Source: Microvirga sp. BSC39
GTDB lineage: Bacteria > Pseudomonadota > Alphaproteobacteria > Rhizobiales > Beijerinckiaceae
Reading direction: 5' to 3'
Assembly: GCF_000739015.1 (NCBI RefSeq)
Contig: NZ_JPUG01000068.1
Span: forward strand, 212,896 to 276,895
DNA: 64,000 nucleotides
The notes beneath the pieces were generated by a model that did no database searches, was not told the DNA's origin, and saw only the letters and a list, made by a program, of their open reading frames with translations. Every line of letters starts with the position of its first letter. The stretch's first letter is position 1. The position numbers and the translations under genes are program-made. Positions 45,471 through 54,576 of the stretch are shown piece by piece.

Positions 45471-46769
45471 TTACATGAATAGGAAGTCGTCGGCGGTGAG
45501 CGTGGTGCCGGGCTTGACCTTGAGGATCTCGATGCCCTTGCCTTTGCCCGAGCCGTCCACGTCTAGGTAAACGAAACCGTTCTTCTTGTTGTAGAAGATG
45601 TAGTCGTTCGACCCATCCGGCGTGTCGTCCAGCTTGGTGCCGACGTTGAAGAACTTCTTCTGAAGCTTCTGCCCCTTCACGAAGAGCTTGTCGAACCCGA
45701 CGGACTTCTTGCTGCCGCCTTTGTCGTCAGGCTTGCCCTTGTCATCCGAGCTCTTCTTCGAATGCACATCGCTTGTCTTCGGGCCTTTCACCTTGAAGGC
45801 CTTCAAAGCCGCCAGGCTGATCTGAATCGTATCATCAGAAGCCTTGAAGTCGTAGATCTGGTCGAATTGGCCCTTCTTCACGGCAGTGTCGAACACGAAG
45901 GTGTCCTGACCCAGGCCGCCATAGAGCTTGTCCTTGCCAGCTCCGCCGTTGAGAACGTCGTTGCCGTCACCGGCGTAGAGGGTGTCCTTGCCCGCCCCAC
46001 CCAGCAGCGTGTCGTTCCCGGCGTAGCCGTAAAGTTTGTCATTCCCGGCGCCACCATTGATGCTGTCGATCCCGGCCGTGCCGGTGAGGCTATCGTTCTT
46101 CGATCCGCCATTGATAACATTCACAGGCTCGACAGGATCTTTGACGACATCCGTGATGGTGAGCGTGATCTGCTTAACGGTCCACATGTCCTGTTCTGTG
46201 CCGGCACTGTTATCGTCAAAGGCCCTCACCCAGAAGGTATAGGTGCCAGCCTTGGCATCCCCAGGCTGGGACTTGAGCTTGATCTGATTGCCTTCGATCA
46301 CGAAAAGCGGGTCTGTTGTGACTTTTCGGCCTTCAGCGTCCGTTACAAAGGCGTAGGAGAGATTTTCCTGATCCCCTGCATCCTCATCGATCGCATGCAA
46401 TGTGGCAACGACAGTTCCGGCCGCTGCATCCTCTGCGGCCGTCCCCCCGCTCATCGTCAGGTTCGATGGAGCTTCCTCGACGTCGATCACAGTGATGGTG
46501 ACTTCACTTGTGATTGGGGCTTCACCATCCTTCTCGGCAGTGATCTGCAGAGTAAATGATTTAGAGCCTAGTGCCTCGAAATTGACTTGCCTGTTTAGAA
46601 TAAGATCGTGGTCGAGGTAATCATAAGAAAAGCGGGCGTCATTAAACTTGAAGGTGTATCCCGGAAGTGCTTCTTGCCCATTCTCGTCGCGAACATAAAG
46701 GTTCTGCACTGTATATCCAGGCTGAGCACTTTCGTAGATTTCAAAATCTGAAATGTGTAATACAGGCAT
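45471..46769 (-). CDS. RTX calcium-binding protein 3 with cadherin-like domains
   Basis: A 432-aa protein. Residues 1-95 and 100-215 form two cadherin/Ig-like beta domains (SKSFTLQITAEKDGEAPITS; TYTFWVRAFDDNSAGTEQD). RTX nonapeptides follow at about 220-290 (GSKNDSLTGTAGIDSINGGA). The C-terminal module shared with the other RTX proteins is split by a 40-residue Lys/Ser/Asp-rich insert (VHSKKSSDDKGKPDDKGG) and ends TADDFLFM. It is expected to be secreted by a type I system that is not encoded here. Base composition around its start is AT-richer than its neighbours. It lies downstream of radA but with its own upstream region. Confidence 0.83.
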   Translation of the reverse strand: MPVLHISDFEIYESAQPGYTVQNLYVRDENGQEALPGYTFKFNDARFSYDYLDHDLILNRQVNFEALGSKSFTLQITAEKDGEAPITSEVTITVIDVEEAPSNLTMSGGTAAEDAAAGTVVATLHAIDEDAGDQENLSYAFVTDAEGRKVTTDPLFVIEGNQIKLKSQPGDAKAGTYTFWVRAFDDNSAGTEQDMWTVKQITLTITDVVKDPVEPVNVINGGSKNDSLTGTAGIDSINGGAGNDKLYGYAGNDTLLGGAGKDTLYAGDGNDVLNGGAGKDKLYGGLGQDTFVFDTAVKKGQFDQIYDFKASDDTIQISLAALKAFKVKGPKTSDVHSKKSSDDKGKPDDKGGSKKSVGFDKLFVKGQKLQKKFFNVGTKLDDTPDGSNDYIFYNKKNGFVYLDVDGSGKGKGIEILKVKPGTTLTADDFLFM

Positions 46770-46807
46770 TTGTTGGCCTCAAAAGAGTGCAATCTAAAGT
46801 AAACTAA

Positions 46808-46823
46808 CATTGAGACCTCAATG
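46808..46823. promoter_or_regulatory. Short palindrome upstream of RTX protein 3
   Basis: CATTGAG-AC-CTCAATG, a perfect 7-bp inverted repeat with a 2-bp spacer, 39 nt before the RTX 3 start in AT-rich DNA. It is a candidate operator; no known regulator consensus is claimed. Confidence 0.4.
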
Positions 46824-46911
46824 ATAGTTTGTTCGGTAAGATTCTGTCTGAAACGTTTTAATGTGTCAATTCTGGAAAGCGCCCTAATCGCTTGCATTTC
46901 GGCAAACGGGC

Positions 46912-48315
46912 TTAGGAGGCTTTGCGGCGGCGCGCTGCGATGTTAGCCACTAGGTCAGTGATGTGCCCAATTGATGCCGTTGCAAGGGAAGGTTTTTCCT
47001 TCTTAGCCTTGTCGTTGCGCGCTGCTGGAGACACAGCGCTTGAAAAGCCGAGCTTCGCCGCCTCTTTCAGTCGCGCCTGTTCCTGAGCGACCGGCCGAAT
47101 AGCGCCCGACAGGCCCATCTCGCCGAAATAGACCGTATCCGGCGGCAGGGGATTTCCCGAAAGGGAGGAGACCAAAGCGGCAGCAGCGGCAAGATCGGCC
47201 GCAGGCTCCGTGATGCGCAGCCCGCCCGCCACGTTGAGATAGACGTCGTGCATGCCGAGCTTCAGGCCGCCATGGGCCTCCAGCACCGCCAGCACCATGG
47301 AGAGGCGGCTCTGATCCCAACCCACTACGGCGCGGCGGGGTGTTCCGAGAGAAGATGGCGCGACGAGGGCCTGGATCTCGACGAGCAGCGGGCGCGTGCC
47401 TTCCATGCCGGCGAACACCGCCGTTCCGGCGGTCGCCATGTCACGGCCGGCGAGGAACAGTTCGGAGGGGTTCGGCACCTCGCGCAGGCCCTGATCGGAC
47501 ATCTCGAACACGCCGATTTCGTCGGTCGGCCCGAAGCGGTTCTTCACGGCGCGCATGATGCGGAAATGGTGCCCGGTATCGCCCTCGAAGGACACAACAG
47601 CATCGACCATGTGCTCGACGACGCGGGGTCCGGCGATCTGGCCGTCCTTGGTGACGTGACCGACGAGAATGACGGCCGTGCCGGTGGTCTTGGCGAAGCG
47701 GATCAGCGCCTGAGCCGAGCCGCGCACCTGGGTGACGGTGCCGGGCGCGGATTCCACCGTCTCGGTCCACATGGTCTGGATCGAGTCGATGATGGCGAGC
47801 GCTGGCGGCCGGCCTTGGCTTAAGGTCGCGATGATGTCCTCGACATTGGTCTCGGAGGCGAGCTCGACGGGGGCTTGGCCGAGGCCGAGACGCTCGGCCC
47901 GCAGGCGCACCTGGGCCACTGCCTCCTCGCCCGAGATGTAAGCGACGCGCTCACCGCGCATGGCAAGCGCCGCCGAGGCCTGCATCAGCATGGTGGACTT
48001 GCCGATGCCGGGATCGCCGCCGAGCAGGATGATCGAGCCATGCACGAAGCCCCCGCCGGTGACCCGGTCGAGCTCGGCGATGCCGGAGGGCGTGCGCGGG
48101 GCTTCCTTGGTCTCGCCTTGCAGGCCTTCGAGGGGGAAGATGCGGCCTTTGGCCCGGGAGGGGCGGGTGGCCACGGGGCCTGCCATGGGGCTCGCGGAGC
48201 CCGCTTCCTCCACGATGGTGTTCCAGCCGCCGCAGGCCTCGCACTTGCCCTTCCAGCGGTTGTAGACCGCGCCGCATTCCTGGCACGTGAAGGCGGGGTG
48301 ACGCTGCTTGGCCAT
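46912..48315 (-). CDS. radA: DNA repair protein RadA
   Basis: A 467-aa RecA-like DnaB-type branch-migration helicase. The N-terminal zinc finger is CQECG...CEACG at about 11-28. Walker A is GGDPGIGKSTM and the RadA-specific KNRFG motif is present (VKNRFGPTDE). The C-terminal Lon-protease-like domain ends near LVANIAARRRKAS. The ATG overlaps the alr stop by one base, so alr and radA are one operon with dnaB upstream. Confidence 0.96.
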   Translation of the reverse strand: MAKQRHPAFTCQECGAVYNRWKGKCEACGGWNTIVEEAGSASPMAGPVATRPSRAKGRIFPLEGLQGETKEAPRTPSGIAELDRVTGGGFVHGSIILLGGDPGIGKSTMLMQASAALAMRGERVAYISGEEAVAQVRLRAERLGLGQAPVELASETNVEDIIATLSQGRPPALAIIDSIQTMWTETVESAPGTVTQVRGSAQALIRFAKTTGTAVILVGHVTKDGQIAGPRVVEHMVDAVVSFEGDTGHHFRIMRAVKNRFGPTDEIGVFEMSDQGLREVPNPSELFLAGRDMATAGTAVFAGMEGTRPLLVEIQALVAPSSLGTPRRAVVGWDQSRLSMVLAVLEAHGGLKLGMHDVYLNVAGGLRITEPAADLAAAAALVSSLSGNPLPPDTVYFGEMGLSGAIRPVAQEQARLKEAAKLGFSSAVSPAARNDKAKKEKPSLATASIGHITDLVANIAARRRKAS

Positions 48316-49481
48316 CAGCCTTCTCCCCCGCGATAGGCACGGGCGTAGCGCGCACCGAGATTGGTGAGGATCTCGTACCCGATGGTGCCGGCGCGGCGGC
48401 CCACTTCGTCGATGGTCAGTTCGCCGCCGATCAGCGTGACGGTGTCGCCGCGTTGGACCTGCGCTTCCGGCACATCTGTGACGTCGACCGTGATCAGGTC
48501 CATGGAGACGTTGCCCGCGAACGGGCAGGCTTGTCCGGCGACCAGGGCCGTGCCGGCGAGGAATTCCTCGCCGCTTTTACCTCTTGCGCTCGCCGAGCGC
48601 GGAAAGCCATCGGCATAGCCTACCGAGATCGTCGCGATGCGGCGCCTGTCGAGCGCAAGCCAGCGTCCGTTATAGCCCACCGTGTGCTCCGCCTCGACCC
48701 AGCGCAGCTGCACGATACGGCCTTCGAGTCCCACGACCGGGCGCATCGGGTTGTCGCGGCTCGGCGTCGGGTTGCCGCCGTAGAGGGCATAGCCGGGACG
48801 CACGAGATCGTAGCCGGGCTTGTCGCGCAGGAAGATACCCGAGGAATTGGGGAGCGAAGCCGGAATATGCGGCAGCGAGGAGCGGATGGCCTCGAAGGCT
48901 TCGATCTGCTGAGCGTTGAGCGGGTTGTCGCTCTCCTCGGCGCTCACGAAATGGCTCATGAGCAGGGCAATCTCGAAGTCCTCAAGCTCGCCACGATCCT
49001 TCAGCGTCAGGCCCTGCGGCACCGGGAGCCCGAGGCGGTTCATGCCGGTATCCACATGGATCGCGGCCTTCAGCTTCTGCGATTGCACCCGGCAGAACCC
49101 GGCCCATTCCTCGATCTCCTCGAAGGAGCCGAGGACGGGGCGCAGATCGTGCTCGGCGTAAGTCGTGCAGGTGCCGGAGAAGAGCCCGTTCAGCACATAG
49201 ATCGTCGCTTCAGGGGCAACCGCGCGGGCGCGGATCGCCTCGCTCAAGTGAGCCACGAAAAAGGTGCGGCAGCCGACGCGGGCGAGGGCCGGCACAGCCT
49301 TCTCGATGCCGAGGCCATAGGCGTCCGCCTTGACCACGGCCGCCGTCTCCGCGCCGCCCGCATGGTCGCGCAGGGTACGCCAGTTTGCCGCGAGAGCGTC
49401 GAGGTCGATGTGAAGGATGCCACCGGCGGCCTGTTCGGGGATGGCGCCGGTGCTGTCGGTCTGAGAGGTATGCTCGGTCAA
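48315..49481 (-). CDS. alr: Alanine racemase, biosynthetic
   Basis: A 388-aa PLP enzyme that makes D-alanine for peptidoglycan. The PLP lysine is in AAVVKADAYGLG and the catalytic Tyr in the C-terminal beta domain region AEHTVGYNGRWLALDRRR, given in shortened form. SVGYADGFPRS is also typical. An N-terminal extension of about 25 residues (EHTSQTDSTGAIPEQA) is seen in several Rhizobiales. It overlaps dnaB upstream by 4 nt and radA downstream by 1 nt. Confidence 0.95.
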   Translation of the reverse strand: MTEHTSQTDSTGAIPEQAAGGILHIDLDALAANWRTLRDHAGGAETAAVVKADAYGLGIEKAVPALARVGCRTFFVAHLSEAIRARAVAPEATIYVLNGLFSGTCTTYAEHDLRPVLGSFEEIEEWAGFCRVQSQKLKAAIHVDTGMNRLGLPVPQGLTLKDRGELEDFEIALLMSHFVSAEESDNPLNAQQIEAFEAIRSSLPHIPASLPNSSGIFLRDKPGYDLVRPGYALYGGNPTPSRDNPMRPVVGLEGRIVQLRWVEAEHTVGYNGRWLALDRRRIATISVGYADGFPRSASARGKSGEEFLAGTALVAGQACPFAGNVSMDLITVDVTDVPEAQVQRGDTVTLIGGELTIDEVGRRAGTIGYEILTNLGARYARAYRGGEG

Positions 49482-50971
49482 TCGCCAATCCGTTCGGGTA
49501 GTTTGTCTTCATCCGCAAGGTCGGTGAAGCGGGTGATGTCGGCCTGGAAGGCCAGCTGCACGGTGCCGGTCGGTCCGTGACGCTGCTTGCCGATGATGAC
49601 CTCGGCCTTGCCGTGAACCTGATCCATTTCCGACTGCCACTTGAAGTATTCCTCGGTGCCGGGCTTCGGCTCCTTGTTCTTCAGATAGTACTCGTCACGG
49701 TAGACGAACATGACCACGTCGGCATCCTGCTCGATAGAACCCGATTCACGGAGGTCGGAGAGCTGCGGCCGCTTGTCGTCGCGGGATTCCACCTGACGGG
49801 AGAGCTGGGACAGGGCGACCAGGGGGACGGACAGTTCCTTGGCGAGCGCCTTGAGACCGGTGGTGATCTCGGTGAGCTCCTGCACGCGGTTCTCGCCCTT
49901 CTTGGACGAGCCGGAGAGGAGCTGCAGGTAGTCGACGATGAGAATGTCGAGGCCGCGCTGGCGCTTGAGGCGACGGGCTCGGGCGGCGAGCTGGGCGATG
50001 GAGATGCCGCCGGTCTGGTCGATGTAGAAGGGGATCGACTGCATCTCGCGGGCGGCTTCGGTGATCTTGTAGAAATCGTCCTCGCGCATGTCGCCGCGGC
50101 GGATCTTGTAGGAGGGCACCCCCGACTGCTCGGCGATGATACGGGTGGCGAGCTGCTCGGCCGACATTTCGAGGGAGAAGAAGCCCACGATGCCGCCGTT
50201 GACGGTCTTCAGATTGCCGTCCTGCTGCTTCTCGGCCCGGTAGGCCTTGGCGATGTTGAACGCGATGTTCGTCACCAGCGAGGTCTTACCCATCGCAGGG
50301 CGTCCGGCCAGGATGACGAGGTCGGAGGGCTGCAGGCCGCCCAGCGCCTTGTCAAGGTCCTTCAGGCCCGTGGAGATGCCCGACAGGGCGCCCTCGCGCT
50401 TGTAGGCGGCGGCCGCCATGTCGATGGCGGCGGTGAGCGCATCGGAGAAGCGCTGGAAGCCGCCGTCGTAGCGGCCGGTTTCGGCAATCGCATAGAGGCG
50501 CCGCTCCGCCTCCTCGATCTGTTCGCGGGGCGAGGAATCCACGGGCGCGTCGAAGGCGACGTTCACCATGTCCTCGCCGATATTGATCAGGTTCCGGCGG
50601 ATCGCGAGGTCGTAGATGGCGCGGCCGTAATCCTCCGCGTTGATGACGGTGGTCGCCTCGGCGGCGAGACGCGCGAGATATTGCGACACGGTGATGCCGC
50701 CGAGATCCTGATCACCCAGGAATGTCTTCATGGTGATCGGGGTCGCGACCTTGCCGGCCTTGATCAGGCTGGTGGCGACCTCATAGATGCGCCGGTGCAG
50801 GTCCTCGATGAAATGGCCTGCTTCGAGGAAGTCGGAGACACGGTAATACGCGTCGTTGTTGACCAGGATCGCGCCCAGCAGGGCCTGTTCGGCCTCGATG
50901 TTGCTGGGGGGCGTCCGAAACTGCGGTTCGGCGGCTTCGAGACGGGCGATCAGGGCGTTGGCGGTGGCCAT
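49478..50971 (-). CDS. dnaB: Replicative DNA helicase DnaB
   Basis: A 497-aa hexameric helicase. The N-terminal domain starts NIEAEQALLGAILVNN; Walker A is VILAGRPAMGKTSLVTNIA and Walker B is DILIVDYLQLL. SGSIEQDADVVMFVYRDEYY is the conserved motif H4 region. Its gene has its own 258-nt upstream gap, which begins with the rplI terminator, so dnaB-alr-radA are likely transcribed separately from the ribosomal genes. The stop overlaps alr by 4 nt. Confidence 0.97.
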   Translation of the reverse strand: MATANALIARLEAAEPQFRTPPSNIEAEQALLGAILVNNDAYYRVSDFLEAGHFIEDLHRRIYEVATSLIKAGKVATPITMKTFLGDQDLGGITVSQYLARLAAEATTVINAEDYGRAIYDLAIRRNLINIGEDMVNVAFDAPVDSSPREQIEEAERRLYAIAETGRYDGGFQRFSDALTAAIDMAAAAYKREGALSGISTGLKDLDKALGGLQPSDLVILAGRPAMGKTSLVTNIAFNIAKAYRAEKQQDGNLKTVNGGIVGFFSLEMSAEQLATRIIAEQSGVPSYKIRRGDMREDDFYKITEAAREMQSIPFYIDQTGGISIAQLAARARRLKRQRGLDILIVDYLQLLSGSSKKGENRVQELTEITTGLKALAKELSVPLVALSQLSRQVESRDDKRPQLSDLRESGSIEQDADVVMFVYRDEYYLKNKEPKPGTEEYFKWQSEMDQVHGKAEVIIGKQRHGPTGTVQLAFQADITRFTDLADEDKLPERIGD

Positions 50972-51155
50972 CCGGCGCTCCGGGAAACAGGAGAAGGGTT
51001 AGAGTCTCTTAGACCGCAATTGGTGTCCTAAAGGTTGCCGTGCGGACACGAAGGAGGACTTGCCTCCGAACTGTCCTCGCTGTCCTCGATTCTCACACCG
51101 TCCATCTTTTCGCGGGCGTCCCAGCTTGACTCTCCCGCAAGCCTGAAACCCAAAG

Positions 51156-51189
51156 AAAAAACGCTCCCCGTCGAATCGACGGAGAGCGT
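51156..51189 (-). terminator. Rho-independent terminator after rplI
   Basis: On the minus strand ACGCTCTCCGTCGA and TCGACGGGGAGCGT pair at 13 of 14 positions and a run of six T follows. It separates the rpsF-rpsR-DUF2232-rplI operon from dnaB. Confidence 0.88.
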
Positions 51190-51229
51190 CATTTTAGAAC
51201 AAAACAAGAACTAGAGCAACCGCTCCAGC

Positions 51230-51796
51230 TTACAGGTCGTCGTCGCCGCCAGCCTCGGCCAGGGCCGCGCCGACCTCGAGGCCGAGGTCGTCGAGGTTGG
51301 TCTCCTCGCGGGTCGTGACGGCCTCGCCGCGTGCCTGACGCTCGGCTTCCTCGGGGCTGCGGGCGACGTTGATCGTCACCTTGACCTCGACCTCCGGATG
51401 AAGGGCGACCGGCACGGCGTGCAGGCCGATGGTCTTGATCGGCTGGTTGATGGCGATCTGATTGCGGTCAACCGTGAAGCCGTTCTGGGTCATGATCTCG
51501 GCGAGGTCGCGGGTGGAGACCGAACCGTAGAGCACGCCGGTCTCGCCGGACTGGCGCAGGATGATGAAGCTCTGGCCGTTCAGCTTCTCGCCGACGGTCT
51601 CGGCTTCCTTGCGGCGCTCGAGGTTGCGGGCCTCAAGCTGGGCGCGCTGAGCGTCGAAGTGCTTCTTGTTGGCCTCGGTGGCGCGCAGGGCCTTGCCGCG
51701 CGGCAGGAGGAAGTTGCGGGCATAGCCGGAACGGACCTTCACGGTCTCGCCCATCTGGCCGAGCTTTGCGACGCGCTCGAGAAGAATAACGTCCAT
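51230..51796 (-). CDS. rplI: 50S ribosomal protein L9
   Basis: A 188-aa L9 protein. The N-terminal 23S-binding domain is [20 protein letters not shown] plus [15 protein letters not shown] long connecting helix ([20 protein letters not shown]) and the C-terminal domain follow, then an acidic tail of about 40 residues that is longer than in E. coli L9 (149 aa) but usual for alphaproteobacteria. It is the last gene of the S6-S18 operon. Confidence 0.97.
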   Translation of the reverse strand: MDVILLERVAKLGQMGETVKVRSGYARNFLLPRGKALRATEANKKHFDAQRAQLEARNLERRKEAETVGEKLNGQSFIILRQSGETGVLYGSVSTRDLAEIMTQNGFTVDRNQIAINQPIKTIGLHAVPVALHPEVEVKVTINVARSPEEAERQARGEAVTTREETNLDDLGLEVGAALAEAGGDDDL

Positions 51797-51819
51797 GGTT
51801 GTCTCCTTTAGGTTCGTGA

Positions 51820-52782
51820 TCAGGTGGAAAGGGTTGGAGGCGGATTCGGTCGCGTGCCGAAGCGGCGGCGCAGGCCGAAGGTGGAATCGGCGATGCCGAA
51901 GAGGGCCAGGGCAACCATGAGGATGCCCTGAGTAACGAAGATCAGGACGTACATGGCGCTCAGGAGGAACGAGCGGCCCGATTTGCCCCGGGTGCGGTCA
52001 TGGACGGCGGCCAGCCCCTGCAGGGCAAAGGCCATCAGGAAGGCGCCCGATAGGGCCATGCCCAGCGCGCCCATGAAGCCGCCGAGGTTCGCCAGGATCA
52101 GCGCCCCGATCAGGATCAGCGCGGCGGAGCGCGGCATCACCAGTTCCGGCACCGGCGGCCAAGGGCGCGGCAGGCGCTTGGACGCCAGGACGATCCGGCC
52201 GGCGGCCCACAGGTAGAGCGCCAGAATGGTCACAAAACCCTGGGCCGATAGGAACGAGGTCAGGCGCGAGAAGATCGCGATCAGCTGCTCGCGGGTCTCG
52301 GCATCGAGAGCCCCTTCGCCCGTGGCGGCGAACTGGGCATTCACGAAGGCCTCCGCCACCTCGCGGGTGTTCTGAGCGAAGGCGGAGTAGTCGCCGCCCG
52401 TCGAGATCACGCCTGCGGCAATGATCGTCAGGGCAGCGGTCGCCGCGGCCCAGGCCAGCAGGCGTCCGACCGGGTACCATTCCATGGTGCCGTCCTGTCC
52501 GGGGCGTCCGAGCAGGGCGAGGTAGGACAGCCACCAAGCGGGCAGGGCGGTGATGAGCGCGAAGCCGATGCCGCTGAGCGGCGACAGGATGAGCGCGATG
52601 GCGAGGCCGCCCACGAGGGCAGCCACGAGGCCGGAGCGGTGGTCCCAGCCGAGGGACACGATCAGAACGGGAATGGGAGCGAGCAGATACAGCATGGCCG
52701 CCAGCGGGGTCGCCTTCACGATCACCGCGGTCAGGAGGGCCGATACGAGCCCTGCCCCTATGCCTGTTGCTACAAAATTCAT
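51820..52782 (-). CDS. DUF2232 membrane protein
   Basis: A 320-aa protein with about eight hydrophobic helices. It lies between rpsR and rplI, the standard place of DUF2232 proteins in Rhizobiales. Its function is unknown; its conserved location with S18 and L9 suggests a link to ribosome supply or membrane growth, but this is inference. rplI begins 23 nt after its stop. Confidence 0.85.
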   Translation of the reverse strand: MNFVATGIGAGLVSALLTAVIVKATPLAAMLYLLAPIPVLIVSLGWDHRSGLVAALVGGLAIALILSPLSGIGFALITALPAWWLSYLALLGRPGQDGTMEWYPVGRLLAWAAATAALTIIAAGVISTGGDYSAFAQNTREVAEAFVNAQFAATGEGALDAETREQLIAIFSRLTSFLSAQGFVTILALYLWAAGRIVLASKRLPRPWPPVPELVMPRSAALILIGALILANLGGFMGALGMALSGAFLMAFALQGLAAVHDRTRGKSGRSFLLSAMYVLIFVTQGILMVALALFGIADSTFGLRRRFGTRPNPPPTLST

Positions 52783-52874
52783 CGTCTCGCTGTCCCGCTG
52801 CTCAAGGCAGGGTTAGAGGCATCGCCTCAACTGACCCGGCGGATTCTCACCGCTGGGCGATCTGGAAGGAGAAT

Positions 52875-52898
52875 GGCTGCCCGATGGGTCGGGCAGCC
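52875..52898. other. Hairpin between rpsR and the DUF2232 gene
   Basis: GGCTGCCCGA and TCGGGCAGCC form a perfect 10-bp stem with a TGGG loop. On the minus strand no T-run follows, so it could be an attenuator, processing site or mRNA end stabiliser that lowers expression of the membrane protein relative to S6 and S18. On the plus strand AAAGAGTTTT follows. Confidence 0.55.
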
Positions 52899-52906
52899 AA
52901 AGAGTT

Positions 52907-53167
52907 TTAGCGGATCACGTAGGGCAGGAGGCCCAGGAAGCGGGCGCGCTTGATCGCCTGGGCGAGCTCACGCTGCTTCTTGGCCGACACGGCCGTGATG
53001 CGGGACGGAACGATCTTGCCGCGCTCGGAGATGTAGCGGGACAGGAGCTTCGTGTCCTTGTAGTCGATCTTCGGCGCGTTCGGGCCCGAGAACGGGCAGG
53101 TCTTGCGACGACGGAAGAAGGGACGACGGCCGCCGCCAGCGGCGCCACCGGTTGCACCAAATGCCAT
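52907..53167 (-). CDS. rpsR: 30S ribosomal protein S18
   Basis: An 86-aa S18 protein. The central part [20 protein letters not shown] and [20 protein letters not shown] are family hallmarks. Its single Cys (RRKTCPF) is at the usual position. S18 forms a heterodimer with S6, whose gene precedes it by 2 nt. Confidence 0.98.
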   Translation of the reverse strand: MAFGATGGAAGGGRRPFFRRRKTCPFSGPNAPKIDYKDTKLLSRYISERGKIVPSRITAVSAKKQRELAQAIKRARFLGLLPYVIR

Positions 53168-53169
53168 GA

Positions 53170-53574
53170 TTAAGCCTCCTCGCCTTCGCCGGCGCCGTCG
53201 AAGCCGCCGCCGTCGCGCTCACGGCGCTCGCGGTCCTTGCGCTCGTCGCGGTCGCGCTTCTGCATCATCACGGACGGCTCGGTCTCGAGCTCTTCGACCT
53301 TGATGGTCATGAAGCGAAGGATGTCTTCGTTGATGCGCATCTGACGCTCCATCTCGGCCACGGCCGGAGCCGGAGCGTTGAGGTTGAACATCGTGAAATG
53401 CGCCTTGCGGTTCTTCTTGATGCGGTAGGCGAGGGACTTCACGCCCCACATCTCGGTCTTGTCGACGGTGCCGCCGTTCTGCTCGATGACGCCCTTGTAC
53501 TGGTCGACCATGGTCTCGACCTGCTGCGGGGTGACATCCTGGCGAGCCATGAAGATATGCTCATAGAGAGGCAT
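53170..53574 (-). CDS. rpsF: 30S ribosomal protein S6
   Basis: A 134-aa S6 protein beginning [20 protein letters not shown], with the conserved [18 protein letters not shown] strand-helix region. The C-terminal 35 residues are charged ([18 protein letters not shown]), as in other alphaproteobacteria. First gene of the rpsF-rpsR-DUF2232-rplI operon. Confidence 0.98.
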   Translation of the reverse strand: MPLYEHIFMARQDVTPQQVETMVDQYKGVIEQNGGTVDKTEMWGVKSLAYRIKKNRKAHFTMFNLNAPAPAVAEMERQMRINEDILRFMTIKVEELETEPSVMMQKRDRDERKDRERRERDGGGFDGAGEGEEA

Positions 53575-53757
53575 AATGGGCCTTTCTCAGGGTTTGAGGA
53601 CAAGCCTTGCACTGTTTTGAGGAGTGTCTCGGCCGTTTCGCGCATCCGATCGGCGCCAAGCCCTTCGAGCCTGCAAGGCCCGAGCGATTGTCGAAGGCGG
53701 AGACACGGGACGACGGGTTCGTGAAAACCCTGCATGGCCAAGCCATACCGTCCGTTC

Positions 53758-53791
53758 AGCCCCCGGCCGGAGCGAACGCGAAGCGGGGGCT
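53758..53791 (-). promoter_or_regulatory. Leader hairpin upstream of rpsF
   Basis: On the minus strand AGCCCCCG and CCGGGGGCT form a stem with an 18-base loop, just downstream of the proposed promoter at 53789-53817 and about 180 nt before the rpsF ATG. S6-S18 operons in many bacteria carry a leader element bound by S6:S18; whether this hairpin is part of such control cannot be told by eye. Confidence 0.4.
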
Positions 53792-53817
53792 ATAGGCGAT
53801 TTGCGCCGGAAAGGCAA
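53789..53817 (-). promoter_or_regulatory. Candidate sigma-70 promoter of the rpsF operon
   Basis: On the minus strand TTGCCT (53812-53817) and TATAGC (53789-53794) are separated by 17 bases, a good housekeeping spacing. It would give a leader of about 210 nt before rpsF. Confidence 0.5.
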
Positions 53818-53821
53818 GGCG

Positions 53822-54160
53822 CTATCGGTGCCAGGGAGCCTGCCGCCAGACGAACCACGATATGTACCATTGCGAGCCGGTTACCATTGGTTCTATCACT
53901 GTGATCATGGGAACCAGTGGAACCAGCACAAGGATAAATGCCAAGGCAGGATGTTTATCGCGCCGCCAGAGAATAAAGGCCGGCAGAACGAAGAGGAGGA
54001 AGGCAAGGGCCGCCCCGATGGCGTAGATCGCGCCAATGCCTTGGCTGATCCCATCCGCATCCCATTGGGCGGAGATGCCGCTTGCCAAAATCCAAGCACA
54101 GACAAGCGCCTCAAAGACGATGAGGACGGGCAATAGGATGAGAGGCGTCATTGAGGCCAC
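53822..54160 (-). CDS. Small hypothetical membrane protein
   Basis: A 112-aa protein with three hydrophobic helices (LILLPVLIVFEALVCAWILA; IGAIYAIGAALAFLLFVLPA; ALAFILVLVPLVPMITVIEP) and a Trp-rich C-terminus (WYISWFVWRQAPWHR). No family recognised. It follows a second small membrane protein gene on the same strand by 24 nt; the two have similar size and helix pattern and may be a duplicated pair. Confidence 0.6.
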   Translation of the reverse strand: MASMTPLILLPVLIVFEALVCAWILASGISAQWDADGISQGIGAIYAIGAALAFLLFVLPAFILWRRDKHPALAFILVLVPLVPMITVIEPMVTGSQWYISWFVWRQAPWHR

Positions 54161-54184
54161 TGCCAGCGACCGTAGGGAAGCGAT

Positions 54185-54436
54185 TCAGAGGACCAAGACC
54201 CCGGAGATAAGGGATAGCAGCGCCAGGATCAGCGCGCCCCCCAGATGGCGTCCTTTCAGAGCAAGGATGAGGGCAGGCAGCGCAAAGGCCAGAAAGGCCG
54301 CGCTGGGCACGGCGGCAGCCGCAAAGGCCCAGCCTGCATCCACTGAATCCGATGGGGCGAGAACGAGGGTAGCAAGGAGCCAGAGCCAGGCTGCCGTCCC
54401 AAGGCCGAGAATAAGGAGTATGACAGTGCGTAGCAT
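54185..54436 (-). CDS. Small hypothetical membrane protein
   Basis: An 83-aa protein with three hydrophobic stretches (VILLILGLGTAAWLWLLATL; WAFAAAAVPSAAFLAFALPA; GGALILALLSLISGVLVL). No family recognised. It is upstream of the 112-aa membrane protein and divergent from pdxJ. Length and lack of motifs keep the confidence moderate. Confidence 0.55.
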   Translation of the reverse strand: MLRTVILLILGLGTAAWLWLLATLVLAPSDSVDAGWAFAAAAVPSAAFLAFALPALILALKGRHLGGALILALLSLISGVLVL

Positions 54437-54576
54437 AGGCTCGGATCGCTGGATTTATCTGTAATGTAATTACTATAGACTTCGGCGGCCCCCCTCAAAC
54501 GAATTTTTGCCTGAACGAGCCTGGTGCGCGTCCGCCAGCGCTAGGAAATACGCCGCTCTCTGCTACAAACGGGCTC

